A stretch of DNA of 64,000 nt, taken from Acidimicrobiaceae bacterium. GTDB lineage: Bacteria; Actinomycetota; Acidimicrobiia; Acidimicrobiales; RAAP-2. Position 1 is the first letter of the stretch; each line of letters begins with the position of its first letter. Of this stretch, positions 49,801 through 58,585 are shown in pieces. Below the pieces are notes generated by a model. That model did no database searches. It was given only the letters and a program-made list of their open reading frames with translations, and was not told where the DNA came from. Both the position numbers and the translations under genes were made by a program. The DNA is taken from positions 104,326 to 168,325 of the forward strand of contig PLZW01000022.1 in the NCBI GenBank assembly GCA_003153575.1, read 5' to 3'.

Positions 49801-50336
49801 CGGGCACCGGGATTACCGTCTACGCCAATGCTGCCTGGGTTCCTCAGCGGGCCGAAGTCGTCGGACGTCCGGGGTCGGCCGTGCCGCTCGCCTCGGCCCT
49901 GGCCGGAGCCCCCGGGACCCCGGTCGTGGCGGTGGCTCAACCGGTGCTTCCTGGTGCGGCGGCGTCGCGCTCATTCGGGGGGACCGTCTCGGCGGGGACG
50001 GTGTTCTCGTCAGCTGCCCCGTCCGGTGGCTGGCAACTCGTGCTGGGATCGGGCGCCGTCGCCCCCCGCTCGGACTCGTTCGGGTGGGCCTCGCGGTATG
50101 CCGTGCCCGAGACCACTGCGGCCACTCTCCGCTTCGACGCCGGGCTCGTGCCGCTGCTGGTCGGCGTGTTCTCCCTCGTGGCGTGGGGCCTGGCCCTCGC
50201 CGCGCTGGTGGACCGCCGGCGCCTGCGCCGGGAGTGGGAACGGGTGGGGCGGCCGCGGGCGTGGTCGCAGGGCCGGGTCCGGCCGCGCGACGAGGTCGAG
50301 GACGCCTGGTCGATGGATGACGGGGCCCTCGGATGA
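46899..50336 (+). CDS. GT2 glycosyltransferase fused to a multi-helix membrane domain
   Basis: 1145 aa. N-terminal GT2 domain (about 1-230): VVVAHDPGPWF, GNRGFGATVN, CHDDVALDDDA and GGFDPAIVAMGEDLDLCWR. A linker and basic helical stretch (to about 420) lead to roughly ten membrane helices (about 430-810), then an outside domain of about 270 residues with EFGWRQ to ASRYAVPE, and a last helix with a basic tail. Known as a long actinobacterial GT2 that sits next to a DUF5719 gene, as here. It may both make and move a lipid-linked or wall glycan; acceptor unknown. Confidence 0.86.
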   Translation: MDTLAPPVVAVVVAHDPGPWFAETLASIASQDYAELSVLVLDTGSSEDLATRVAAILPTAYVRSFEGNRGFGATVNEVRTMVDGAAYFLICHDDVALDDDAVHLMVEEAFRSNAGIVSPKVVSWSDPERLVHVGMSVDKGGSVVDRVQAHEIDHGQHDAVRDVFVAPGGCTLIRADLFDELGGFDPAIVAMGEDLDLCWRAQVVGARIIVAPDARVRHLEVLASGERLLEASLLAGPGPVDGSGVATSAPSAAEPSAGDSDSSPDALRPVTLQELQRRHELLAVLTCYSRSHLWRVLPQVFLMAVGEVVVAELAGNRTRARAVVRAWRWNFSRLRATRARRSALQAKRRISDKEIRLLQVRGSARVSAYARRVFQHGFHGAHADELAAAAAVAVDTYGAADAAVEIETGVEETEAGRVVGRVRLGAWLIAALLVVIGSRGVLFGRLPAVGQFTPFPSWSSTFAQFFTGWHPSGVGTTAPAAPALAISGVVGTLLIGAMGLTQKVLIFGCLPLGAWGTVRLLRPFGSQRAALVAGLAYLAMPLAYNGLALGRWGALVVYAGSPWVLAILARSTGLDPFVRTAGVRTVVGVPGAVAPEATGAWASRHGFLGGALALGVLEAVLISFVPAAAVAVGLAAVALILSSLLFRDVAQTARSLRLALGSTVVALVISAPWAIGVLTSGRGMVSVFGLETPASGAADWGTILRFATGPIGSSPLTWGFVVAAAAPLVLASGVRFRWAARFWSIAIVFWCAAWISGRGWTGALAIDPLVLLGPAAAATAAAIGLGVAAFERDLPKAEFGWRQLVTALGVVAATAASVPTLVSALPGRWELPVNDFSQSVSWMHAKVADGAYRVLWLGDPRSLNQGGWNAGDGLAYATSENGPPDARWLWSATSPGPAGQLGSAVDLARDDGTDHLGNLLAPAGVRYLVVLTSIAPEIAGEQSPTAYPVPADLMPALGHQLDLQPVLSGTGITVYANAAWVPQRAEVVGRPGSAVPLASALAGAPGTPVVAVAQPVLPGAAASRSFGGTVSAGTVFSSAAPSGGWQLVLGSGAVAPRSDSFGWASRYAVPETTAATLRFDAGLVPLLVGVFSLVAWGLALAALVDRRRLRREWERVGRPRAWSQGRVRPRDEVEDAWSMDDGALG

Positions 50337-51928
50337 GCACGCCGGGCACGGACGGGAACATGGCGGCGAATGGATCGGGCGCGGGCGGATCGGGCGATCC
50401 GAGCTTGTCGGCGGGCGAGGGCTCGTCGGAAATCGAGGTCGTGCCGGGGGACGAGGCGTCGCCGCTTCCCGTCGCATCACGGGTGGCCCGACGCCGCCGG
50501 GTCCAGCGACCGGTTCCTGGCCGCACCACCGCAGTCGTGGCCGCCGTAGTGGTTCTGGTGGGGGTGGGCCTGGTGTCCCTCGCTGAACCAGCACCGGCGC
50601 CTGCTCCGGCGGCCCCTCCGCGGGACGGCGTGGCAATCGCCCCGACGACGGCCCTCACCTCCTCGTTCTTCTGTGCCACGGGTGCGGGACTGGATGCCGG
50701 TGCCGGGGCGACCGGGACCGTGGTGCTGACCAACACCTCCCGGGCCACCGCTCGGGGCGTGATGACCGCGGTCGAGAGTTCCGGGTCGGCAAGTGTGCGT
50801 CGTGACGTGTCGGTCCCGCCGCTCGGGACGTCCGACGTCGTCCCGGCCCAGGGACTGGCGGCGGGCGTCACGGCCTCCACCTTCACGTTCGCCGGGGGCG
50901 GTGTGACCGGAACGATGGTTGTCGGCAACCCGTCGGGGTGGAGTACGGCGCCATGCCCCTCGACCGTCGCTTCCGAGTGGGACTTCGTAGGGGGATCGAC
51001 CGCCACCGGACTGCTGGATCTGTCCCTCTACAACCCGACCGCCACCCAGACCATGGTCGACGTCAGCTTCCTGACCCCCAGTGGCGACGTCCTTTTCCCC
51101 CAGGCCTACCAGGGGCTCACCCTGCCACCCGGGCAGGTGCTGGTGGAGGGACTGGGTGCCTACGTCCAGAACCAGACAGTCGTGGCCACCGTGGTCCAGT
51201 CCACGTCCGGGTCCCTCGTGGCCACTGAACTCGACCAGTTGGTGGTGAAGTCCGGCTCCGGCCTGGCGCTGGTATCCGGCAGCCCCGGTCCGGCCACGAC
51301 CTGGCGGTTCGCCCAGACCACGGCCGTCCAGGGGGGCTCGGTGGACTTTTCCGTGGCCAACCCCGGGCAGTCGACGGTCACCGCACAGGTATCCGTGGGG
51401 CTGTCCTCGGCATCCGTGACGCCCAAGCAGTTGACCGTCCCGGGGCACACGGTGGTGTCGCTCGTGGCCTCGGCGGTCCCTGGCTGGCCGCTGGGGTCCC
51501 CGTACTCGGTGACCGTCGCCGCCTCGTCGCCCGTCGTGGTGGGGAGGAGCGTGGTGGCGCCGCCGTCGGCGATATCGCCCCAGGGCGGACTCATCGGGGG
51601 GACGACGGCGACGGCCACGTCCTGGCTGGTCGTGGGGCCAGGATCGGCGGGTAACCCACTGGTGGCCGGGGGGGCCATTCGCTCGCTGGCGATCGCCGAT
51701 CCGGGTTCGTCCCCCGTGGAGGTGACAGTGACCCCCCTGGCCGGCGGGCGACCGGTGGCGAGGGTGATGGTGTCCCCGTCAGGGCTGGTGGTGCTGGGCG
51801 CGTCCGTGGTGGGCGGCCTGCGACCGCTCGTTGTGACGGCGTCGGGCCCGGTCGGTGTCGAGGTGGACGAGGGGCCCTCCGGGGCACCGGGCGTCGTCTC
51901 GGCCTCCGGTTTCCCTTATGGCGGCTGA
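50333..51928 (+). CDS. DUF5719-family extracytoplasmic protein
   Basis: 531 aa. A disordered Gly/Ser/Glu N-terminus and Arg-rich segment (about 1-62) are followed by one helix (TTAVVAAVVVLVGVGLVSLA) and a long Val/Ser/Thr/Gly-rich beta domain without catalytic motifs; two cysteines (FFCATG, APCPST) may pair. This fits DUF5719, conserved beside the giant GT2 in Actinobacteria, and suggests a structural or accessory part of the same envelope system. The start overlaps the GT2 stop by 4 bp (ATGA). Confidence 0.8.
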   Translation: MSTPGTDGNMAANGSGAGGSGDPSLSAGEGSSEIEVVPGDEASPLPVASRVARRRRVQRPVPGRTTAVVAAVVVLVGVGLVSLAEPAPAPAPAAPPRDGVAIAPTTALTSSFFCATGAGLDAGAGATGTVVLTNTSRATARGVMTAVESSGSASVRRDVSVPPLGTSDVVPAQGLAAGVTASTFTFAGGGVTGTMVVGNPSGWSTAPCPSTVASEWDFVGGSTATGLLDLSLYNPTATQTMVDVSFLTPSGDVLFPQAYQGLTLPPGQVLVEGLGAYVQNQTVVATVVQSTSGSLVATELDQLVVKSGSGLALVSGSPGPATTWRFAQTTAVQGGSVDFSVANPGQSTVTAQVSVGLSSASVTPKQLTVPGHTVVSLVASAVPGWPLGSPYSVTVAASSPVVVGRSVVAPPSAISPQGGLIGGTTATATSWLVVGPGSAGNPLVAGGAIRSLAIADPGSSPVEVTVTPLAGGRPVARVMVSPSGLVVLGASVVGGLRPLVVTASGPVGVEVDEGPSGAPGVVSASGFPYGG

Positions 51929-52040
51929 CCGGATCGCCGGTAGCTGACGGGGCTCGCCCCACGGTCCCGCCCGGACTCAGGACGGGCCGGGCTCCGGCCG
52001 TGGCGGAGTCAGCGTGAGGCGGCCAACCAGCGGTGGACAG

Positions 52041-52072
52041 GCCGAGTCAGCGATAAACGGGCCGAGTCAGCG
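52041..52072. repeat. 20-bp direct repeat at the FtsH stop
   Basis: GCCGAGTCAGCG at 52041-52052 and 52061-52072, period 20 bp, with a third partial copy (GGAGTCAGCG) at 52005-52014. The second copy contains the ftsH stop codon on the minus strand. Confidence 0.75.
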
Positions 52073-54304
52073 GGAGGCGGGCGGAGGAGGTGGGGGCCAC
52101 GGCGCCTGTTTGGCCGGCCACGTCGACGGCGCCTGGGGCCAGGAACCCGTCTGCGGGTTCGGCCCGTTGCCCGGGGCGGCGGCACCGGGTGCCGGGGAGT
52201 CGCCGTTGGTGGCTCCTCCGGCGTCGGCGGCATTACTGACCGTCTCGCCCTCCTCGACCTGCTGATCGGTGCCGGGTGCGGTCGAGGGAACTGGGGCGGG
52301 AGATCCCTGGACGGACGCGGTGCCGGCGTCGGTCTGGTCGACGGGCGGACCGTCGGCATCATCGGAGCCGGTCGGCCCGTGCTGACTGGCGACGAAGATA
52401 GGTGGCACCGTCTTCACGCCTGCCGCGTGGACCGGGCGCCCATAGGCGGTGTCCACCAGTCGCCCGACGGTCTCGCCATCGATCGTCTCCTCGTCGAGCA
52501 GGGCCCGGGCCACGGCATCGAGGCCGCCCCGGTGACGGGCCAGCACCTCGAGGGCCCGCTGCTCCTGGGCGCGGAGGATCAGCTCCACCTCGTCGTCGAT
52601 GACCTGGCTCGTGTGCTCCGAGTAGTCCCTCGTGTGCATGAGGTCCTCGCCCAGGAAGACCTGGCCCTGGGAGCCCCATGCCATCGGGCCGATCTTGTCG
52701 CTCATGCCCCACTCGCGGACCATCCTCCGGGCCAGCTCGGTGTTGCCTACCAGGTCGTTGCTGGCCCCGGTCGACAGGTCGCCGTAGACCAGGAGCTCGG
52801 CGGCCCGGCCGCCCATGCGCACGGCGAGTGAGTCCTCGATGTGCTGGCGCGGGTGGATGTGGCGCTCCTCCATCGGGAGCTGCATGGTCACACCGAGGGC
52901 CATGCCCGTGGGGAGGATGCTCACCTTGTGGACCGGGTCGGCGTCGGGCAGCACGTAGGCGAGCACGGCGTGTCCGCCCTCGTGGAAGGCGACCCGCTCC
53001 TTCTCGGCGTTGGAGAGGACCAGGCTCTCGCGCCGCTGGCCCATGAGGACACGGTCGCGCGACGCCTCGAAGTCCTCGTTCTGGATGACCTGCGAGCCTC
53101 GGCGCACGGCGTGCAGCGCGGCCTCGTTGACGAGGTTGGCGAGGTCGGCACCGCTCATGCCCGGGGTGCCACGGGCGACCTTGCCCAGGTCGACCGTCGG
53201 GTCGACCCGCTTGTCCTTGCAGTGCACCTGGAGGATGGGGAGGCGCTCGTCGAGATCGGGCAGCGGCACCACGATCTGGCGGTCGAAGCGACCCGGCCGG
53301 AGGATGGCGGCGTCGAGGATGTCGGGTCGGTTGGTGGCAGCCATGACCACGATGCCCTCGGTCGGGTCGAAGCCGTCCATCTCGGAGAGCATCTGGTTGA
53401 GCGTCTGTTCCCGCTCGTCGTGGCCGCCGCCGAGCCCGGCGCCCCGCTTGCGGCCGATGGAGTCGATCTCGTCGATGAAGACGATGGCCGGGGCCTGCTT
53501 GCGGGCTGTGGCGAACAGGTCACGGACCCTGCTGGCGCCGACGCCGACGAACATCTCCATGAAGTCGGACCCGCTGACGGACATGAACGGGACGCCCGCC
53601 TCACCCGCGACGGCCCGGGCCAGGAGGGTCTTGCCGGTGCCGGGAGGACCGACGAGAAGGATGCCCTTCGGGATGCGGGCGCCGATCTCCTTGAACCGCG
53701 CCGGAGTCTTGAGGAAGTCGACGACCTCGCTGATCTCGAGCTTCACCCCGTCGTAACCGGCCACGTCGTCGAACGTGGTCGACGGGCGCTCTGTCGAGTA
53801 CAGCTTGGCCTTGGATCGCCCGATCGACATGATGCTGCCCATCTGCCCCTGGGCCCGCCGGCTGATGAAGTAGAAGAGCCCGATGATGATGGCGAATGGG
53901 ATCAGGTAGTAGAGGAGGGAGACGAGCGGGTTCGGGGTGGTGGTGACGAACTTGCCGTTGACTCCGAGCGGCTTGAGGGCGGTCTGTTCGGAGTCGATGA
54001 CCGGATTGGGTCCGTTGACCGAGTACTTGGTGCCGTTGGTCAGGGTGCCGGTGATGATTCCGTTGCTCTGGTCGACGGTGGCGTTCGTCACCTGCTTGTC
54101 CGAGAGCTTGGACAAGAATGAGTTGTAGGTGATCTGGGAGACGCTGGACTTCTGGACCTGGTTCCCGATGAAGAGGACCGCCAGGACCACTGCCATGATC
54201 GCCACGGTCAGGATGATGCGGTTCCTGTTCGTCCCGGGCGAGTCCTGACCGGAGCCGTTCGGCGAGGCGGGTCCGTCGGGGGTATTGGGATTGGGCGGGG
54301 TCAC
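52067..54304 (-). CDS. ftsH: ATP-dependent zinc metalloprotease FtsH
   Basis: 745 aa. An N-terminal helix ([18 protein letters not shown]), an external domain of about 80 residues and a second helix ([17 protein letters not shown]) anchor it; the AAA module has GPPGTGKT and [13 protein letters not shown], and the protease has HEGGH at 441-445. It degrades misfolded membrane proteins and regulators as a hexamer. The last 110 residues are a Pro/Ala/Gly-rich tail ending in a proline run, longer than in E. coli. The GTG start has both a TAGCAT box and GAAGAG just upstream. Confidence 0.95.
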   Translation of the reverse strand: MTPPNPNTPDGPASPNGSGQDSPGTNRNRIILTVAIMAVVLAVLFIGNQVQKSSVSQITYNSFLSKLSDKQVTNATVDQSNGIITGTLTNGTKYSVNGPNPVIDSEQTALKPLGVNGKFVTTTPNPLVSLLYYLIPFAIIIGLFYFISRRAQGQMGSIMSIGRSKAKLYSTERPSTTFDDVAGYDGVKLEISEVVDFLKTPARFKEIGARIPKGILLVGPPGTGKTLLARAVAGEAGVPFMSVSGSDFMEMFVGVGASRVRDLFATARKQAPAIVFIDEIDSIGRKRGAGLGGGHDEREQTLNQMLSEMDGFDPTEGIVVMAATNRPDILDAAILRPGRFDRQIVVPLPDLDERLPILQVHCKDKRVDPTVDLGKVARGTPGMSGADLANLVNEAALHAVRRGSQVIQNEDFEASRDRVLMGQRRESLVLSNAEKERVAFHEGGHAVLAYVLPDADPVHKVSILPTGMALGVTMQLPMEERHIHPRQHIEDSLAVRMGGRAAELLVYGDLSTGASNDLVGNTELARRMVREWGMSDKIGPMAWGSQGQVFLGEDLMHTRDYSEHTSQVIDDEVELILRAQEQRALEVLARHRGGLDAVARALLDEETIDGETVGRLVDTAYGRPVHAAGVKTVPPIFVASQHGPTGSDDADGPPVDQTDAGTASVQGSPAPVPSTAPGTDQQVEEGETVSNAADAGGATNGDSPAPGAAAPGNGPNPQTGSWPQAPSTWPAKQAPWPPPPPPASR

Positions 54305-54310
54305 CTCTTC

Positions 54311-54316
54311 ATGCTA
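54311..54316 (-). promoter_or_regulatory. -10-like box TAGCAT before ftsH
   Basis: TAGCAT on the minus strand ends 6 nt before the ftsH GTG. Confidence 0.42.
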
Positions 54317-54344
54317 TGCGCCTCGGGAGGCCGTTGACGCATCG

Positions 54345-54360
54345 CCCCGGCCTTCCGGGG
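54345..54360. other. Hairpin between divergent ftsH and CPBP genes
   Basis: CCCCGG (54345-54350) and CCGGGG (54355-54360) form a perfect stem with a CCTT loop in the 99-bp divergent gap. As the genes diverge it cannot be an ordinary terminator. Confidence 0.35.
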
Positions 54361-54391
54361 GGCCCGGTGCCCCCCTCCGGGGCGTGATCGG

Positions 54392-54397
54392 TATCGT
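54392..54397 (+). promoter_or_regulatory. -10-like box TATCGT before the CPBP protease gene
   Basis: TATCGT ends 6 nt before the GTG at 54404. Confidence 0.42.
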
Positions 54398-54403
54398 GGG
54401 GGA

Positions 54404-55315
54404 GTGAGCGACCGGCCCGAACAGGCGGTGGATGCCGCGGGACCCGGCGCACCACCTCAGACGACGCATGGCCGGGCGCGGAGTGCGACGGTCGGCAGGT
54501 TCGGCGAGCGAGACGCCACCCTCGGAGCCCAGCTGGACACCGGTGGCGTCCCTGTCACCAGAAGTGCCGCATGGATGTGGCTCCTGTACGCGGGGATCGG
54601 TTTCCTCGGGGGCCAGATCCTTGCCGCCCTGCTCGTCGGCATCGCCGCGGCACTGGCCGGCCAGTACCACCAGCTGACGGCCCTGTCGAAGTTGGCCGAG
54701 CCGCCCACCTGGTACATCCTGTCGACGCTGTTCGGGCTGTGGGGCGGCTTCCTCGGTGCGGCCGTGCTGGCCAGCCGCCTTCGGGGCACCAAACACCTGG
54801 CCGCCGACCTGGGGATCCGGTTCCGTTGGATCGACCTGCTCGGCATCCCGATCGGGGTGGGCGGGCAGTACCTGATCGCGTTGATCTACGTGCCCATCGC
54901 CCCCCACATCCACAACTTCCACGAGCGCTTCGCCGCCCCCGCCCAACGGCTCACCGGGGGCGCGCACGGCGTCGGGTATGCGGCCATCGTCGTGGCCACC
55001 GCGGTCGGCGCCCCGTTCTTCGAGGAGGTGTTCTTCCGCGGCCTGCTGCTCCGGGCCCTGGCGCGGCTGTTCGGGCGGTGGGGCGGCTGGGTAGGCCCCA
55101 CGCTCGCCATCGTGATCAGCGGCGTGCTGTTCGGTCTGGCCCACGCCGAGTCGCTGCAGCTGCTCGGCCTGGCCGTGTTCGGGGTGGTGCTCGGCGCGGT
55201 GTCCTACCGGACCGGACGGCTGGGCATGAACGTGGTCGCCCACGCGTCGTTCAACATCCTGGCCCTGTCTGCCGTGGTGCTGCCGGCACTGCTGTGGTCG
55301 CCGGGGCCGGGCTGA
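54404..55315 (+). CDS. CPBP-family intramembrane metalloprotease
   Basis: 303 aa with about eight membrane helices after a hydrophilic N-terminus of about 50 residues. The family motifs are all there: FFEEVFFRG (EExxxR), GLAHAE and HASFN. Such proteins cleave or modify membrane proteins, as type II CAAX-prenyl-endopeptidase relatives; the substrate is unknown. The next membrane gene starts 1 nt after the stop, so they are cotranscribed. Confidence 0.9.
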   Translation: MSDRPEQAVDAAGPGAPPQTTHGRARSATVGRFGERDATLGAQLDTGGVPVTRSAAWMWLLYAGIGFLGGQILAALLVGIAAALAGQYHQLTALSKLAEPPTWYILSTLFGLWGGFLGAAVLASRLRGTKHLAADLGIRFRWIDLLGIPIGVGGQYLIALIYVPIAPHIHNFHERFAAPAQRLTGGAHGVGYAAIVVATAVGAPFFEEVFFRGLLLRALARLFGRWGGWVGPTLAIVISGVLFGLAHAESLQLLGLAVFGVVLGAVSYRTGRLGMNVVAHASFNILALSAVVLPALLWSPGPG

Positions 55316-55316
55316 T

Positions 55317-57830
55317 ATGACGTCGTGGGAGTCGGGGCCACCCGAAGGGGCGACAGCCGTGGTCGATGTGCCCGCCGGCGTGCCTGCCAGCCCCGGTGCC
55401 GCACCGTCGACCCACCCCAGCCGGTCACGGCCGTGGTGGACCCGGATGACCCGGCGTACGGCGTGGCCGGCCTGGTCCAACGCGGTCGTCATCGTCGGGG
55501 TCATGGTCGTGGTGCTGACCCAGATGCACCCCAACCTGCTCTTCCTCAACACCACAACGGCAGGTGGCGACACCGGTGCGCACGTGGCCCTGCCGGCCTT
55601 CCTCAAGTCCAACCTGTTGACCCATGGACGCGTGACGGGCTGGGACCCCGGCTGGTACGACGGGTTCCCCCTCTACACGTTCTACTTCCCGCTGCCCGGC
55701 CTGATCACCGTGGTGTTCAATGCCGTCGTCCCCTACAACGTGGCTTTCAAACTGGTCACGGTCCTCGGGAGCCTGTTGCTGCCCCTCTGTGCCTGGGCCT
55801 TCGGCCGGCTGTCCGGGCTGCGCAACCCCGGCCCGGCGTGCCTCGCCGCCGCCACGCTTCCGTTCTTGTTCGAGCCCAGCTTCTCGATCTACGGCGGGAA
55901 CCTGCTGTCCACTCTGGCCGGCGAGTTCTCCTTCTCGCTGAGCCTGAGCCTGTCCCTGCTCTTCCTCGGCGTGGTCGCCTCCGGACTGCGAACCGGCCGC
56001 CACAGGGCGCTGGCCGCCGCCGTGTTCGCCGCCACGCTGCTGTGCCACCTCATCCCGACCATGTTCGCCGTGGCCGGGGCCGTCGTGTGGATCGTGCTCG
56101 ACGCCGACCTCCCACGGTCGTTGGCCCGGGGTATCCGGGCCGCCGCCGCCCGTCGACGCTGGGTGCGGCGCCTGGCGTGGTCGGCGGTCGCCGGCGCCCT
56201 GGGCATCGGGCTCACCGCCTGGTGGCTCCTGCCGTTCTACGCCGAGCAGGCGTACACCACGGACATGGGCTACACCAAGGTGTTCGGATACCCCCACCTG
56301 CTGTTCCCGGGCGGGGCCCACTGGGTCCTGGCCGCCGACGCCGTGGGCCTGGTGGCCATGGTGATCCGGAAGAACCGGGTGGCGTTGTTCCTGGTGGTCA
56401 TGGCCGGGCTGTCGGCCGCGGCCGTGATCGTGGACCCTGCCTCCAAGCTTTACAACGTGCGGTTCCTGCCGCTGTGGTTCCTCTGCCTGTACCTGTTAGC
56501 CGGGTATGCGCTGGCCGAGGTCATCTCGATGGTCGCCCGGTGGTCCCGCCGACGACGGCTGGATGCCTGGGTCCGGGCCGTTCGTGCCCGCCTACTGAGC
56601 ATCGACGAGCTGGCGTGGGCCCCGGGCATGCGGATCTCGCGATTCCGCAGGCCGGTGCCGTGGGCCGTGCCGGCCGGAGCTGTGATCGGTCCCCTGGTGG
56701 CTCTGGCCGCCGCGTGCCTGGTCGTGGTCCCCCCGCTCGCCCTGAAGGCCTCGACGCTGGCCGAGGTCGGCGTGACGGTCGGCCCCGATCAGCCCAGCTC
56801 GTGGGCGCAATGGAACTACTCCGGCTACGAGGAGAAGCCCGACTATCCCGAGTTCCAAGCGGTGATCCGCATGATGGCGACGGTTGGCGCCAGCCACGGC
56901 TGCGGACGGGCCATGTGGGAGTACGACCCCAGCCTCAACCGGTTCGGTACCACCGAGTCGTTGATGCTCCTCCCGTACTTCACGGGTGGGTGCATCGGCT
57001 CACAGGAAGGGCTTCTGTTCGAGTCGGCCTCGACGACCCCGTTCCACTTCATCAACCAGAACGAACTGTCCCCCGTCCCCTCCAATGCGGTGGTCGGACT
57101 CCCGTACCCGGGCCTCGACGTCGCCCTCGGCATACGCCACCTCCAACAGCTGGGGGTCCGTTACCTGCTGACCTCGTCGTCCACGGTGCAGCAGGCGACA
57201 GCCGCAGACCCGAACGCAGTACTAGTCGGCTCCACCGGACCGTGGAGCACCATCTACAACGGCAAGCCACTGGACACGACGTGGAAGGTCTACCGGATCG
57301 TGGACTCGTCCCTCGTCGTGCCCCTGGCGAACCAGCCGGTGGTATGGCACGGGGTCGGACCGAGCCAGTCCAGCTGGCTGGACCCTGCCGTGGCCTGGTA
57401 CGACAACCCGGCCCGGTGGGGCGTCGTGCCGGCAGCCGACGGACCGGCCTCCTGGGCCCGAGTGCCCATAGGTGCCACTGCGGTTACCGCGGTGCACGAG
57501 CCCGCCACCGTGGTGTCCGACGTGCGACAGTCGTCCGCAGGGGTGTCCTTCCATGTGGACCGGGTCGGAACACCCGTAGAGGTGCGGATCTCCTACTTCC
57601 CCAACTGGCAAGCCACCGGAGCCGCCGGACCCTGGCGGGTGGCCCCCAACCTGATGGTCGTCGTGCCGACAAGTCATGAGGTGACCTTGACCTACGGAAA
57701 CGTGCCGGCGGACTACGTGGGCCAGCTCGTCGCCGTCGTATCGTTGGTGGCCGTCATCGCTCTGGCGGTCGCCGGGCGTCGCGCGGGACGGTCGCGGCGG
57801 GCCCGGAGGGCGGCCGGGGCGACCCGGTGA
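55317..57830 (+). CDS. Large polytopic membrane protein, GT-C/PTPS-related type
   Basis: 837 aa. About ten membrane helices from residue 55 to 480, an external C-terminal region of about 280 residues and one last helix followed by a basic tail. GGDTGAHVALPAF in the first external loop (Asp as in GT-C active sites), WDPGWYDGFPLY and SKLYNVRFLPLW fit the membrane family annotated as 6-pyruvoyl-tetrahydropterin-synthase-related and thought to be GT-C-like. It may use polyprenyl-phosphate sugars made by the GT2 at 30181. Donor and acceptor are unknown. Confidence 0.76.
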   Translation: MTSWESGPPEGATAVVDVPAGVPASPGAAPSTHPSRSRPWWTRMTRRTAWPAWSNAVVIVGVMVVVLTQMHPNLLFLNTTTAGGDTGAHVALPAFLKSNLLTHGRVTGWDPGWYDGFPLYTFYFPLPGLITVVFNAVVPYNVAFKLVTVLGSLLLPLCAWAFGRLSGLRNPGPACLAAATLPFLFEPSFSIYGGNLLSTLAGEFSFSLSLSLSLLFLGVVASGLRTGRHRALAAAVFAATLLCHLIPTMFAVAGAVVWIVLDADLPRSLARGIRAAAARRRWVRRLAWSAVAGALGIGLTAWWLLPFYAEQAYTTDMGYTKVFGYPHLLFPGGAHWVLAADAVGLVAMVIRKNRVALFLVVMAGLSAAAVIVDPASKLYNVRFLPLWFLCLYLLAGYALAEVISMVARWSRRRRLDAWVRAVRARLLSIDELAWAPGMRISRFRRPVPWAVPAGAVIGPLVALAAACLVVVPPLALKASTLAEVGVTVGPDQPSSWAQWNYSGYEEKPDYPEFQAVIRMMATVGASHGCGRAMWEYDPSLNRFGTTESLMLLPYFTGGCIGSQEGLLFESASTTPFHFINQNELSPVPSNAVVGLPYPGLDVALGIRHLQQLGVRYLLTSSSTVQQATAADPNAVLVGSTGPWSTIYNGKPLDTTWKVYRIVDSSLVVPLANQPVVWHGVGPSQSSWLDPAVAWYDNPARWGVVPAADGPASWARVPIGATAVTAVHEPATVVSDVRQSSAGVSFHVDRVGTPVEVRISYFPNWQATGAAGPWRVAPNLMVVVPTSHEVTLTYGNVPADYVGQLVAVVSLVAVIALAVAGRRAGRSRRARRAAGATR

Positions 57831-57858
57831 GCCGGTGACTGGATGAGTCGGTGATCCG

Positions 57859-58488
57859 GTGACCTACCCCCTCGGCATGTTCCCGCTTTCGGCGGTCCTC
57901 TTTCCGGGGGCTGGCCTTCCGCTCCACGTATTCGAGGAGCGGTACCGGGCGCTGATGGCCCGGTGCCTCGAGGCCGACGGCGAGTTCGGCGTGGTGCTGA
58001 TCACCCGGGGCTCCGAGGTGGGCGGTGGCGACGAGCGGGTCGGCGTGGGCACGATCGCCCGCATCGCCAACGTGGCCGAGCTGGAGGACGGTCGGATGCT
58101 GGTGGTCGCCACCGGTGTCCGTCGGGTGCGGGTGGAGGAATGGCTGCACGACGATCCCTATCCCAGAGCGCTGGTCGAGGATCTGCCCGACCGAAACGGG
58201 ACGTGTACCGCCGACGTGCTCGGCGCCGCCGAGGGATCGGTGCGGCGACTCCGCTCCCTACTGTCCGAGCTCGGAGACGTGCCCGCCCTGCCGCACAGCC
58301 TGCGCATCTCCGGCGACGACGACGATGTCGGCTGGCAGCTGTGCGACATGGCACCACTGACTTCTCTCGACCAGCAGCGTCTGTTGATTGCGGACGGCCT
58401 CGAGGAACGGATGGGGCTCCTCGCCGAACTCTGCGAGGCCATGTCCGGCGACGTCATCGGGCTGCTGTCAGGTGACGGGGCCGACTAG
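57859..58488 (+). CDS. LON N-terminal-domain (LAN) protein
   Basis: 209 aa made of the substrate-recognition domain of Lon without ATPase or protease: MFPLSAVLFPGAGLPLHVFEERYRALM at the start is the hallmark, followed by VGVGTIARIANVAELEDGRM. It may bind unfolded proteins or act as an adaptor. The GTG at 57859 sits in a run of CGGTGA repeats (57827-57862) that also covers the previous stop. Confidence 0.86.
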   Translation: MTYPLGMFPLSAVLFPGAGLPLHVFEERYRALMARCLEADGEFGVVLITRGSEVGGGDERVGVGTIARIANVAELEDGRMLVVATGVRRVRVEEWLHDDPYPRALVEDLPDRNGTCTADVLGAAEGSVRRLRSLLSELGDVPALPHSLRISGDDDDVGWQLCDMAPLTSLDQQRLLIADGLEERMGLLAELCEAMSGDVIGLLSGDGAD

Positions 58489-58541
58489 TCGGGTTGGACG
58501 CACCGCCCCGCCCCGGTCGCCCCACACGCCCAGCACGCACC

Positions 58542-58559
58542 GGTCGGACCCGTCCGACC
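58542..58559. terminator. Palindromic hairpin between convergent genes
   Basis: GGTCGGAC (58542-58549) and GTCCGACC (58552-58559) are perfect complements separated by CC, in the 97-bp gap between the LON-domain and amidase genes. A bidirectional terminator is likely; no T-run. Confidence 0.45.
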
Positions 58560-58585
58560 CTGGACACCCGGGCAGGGCCCACGGC

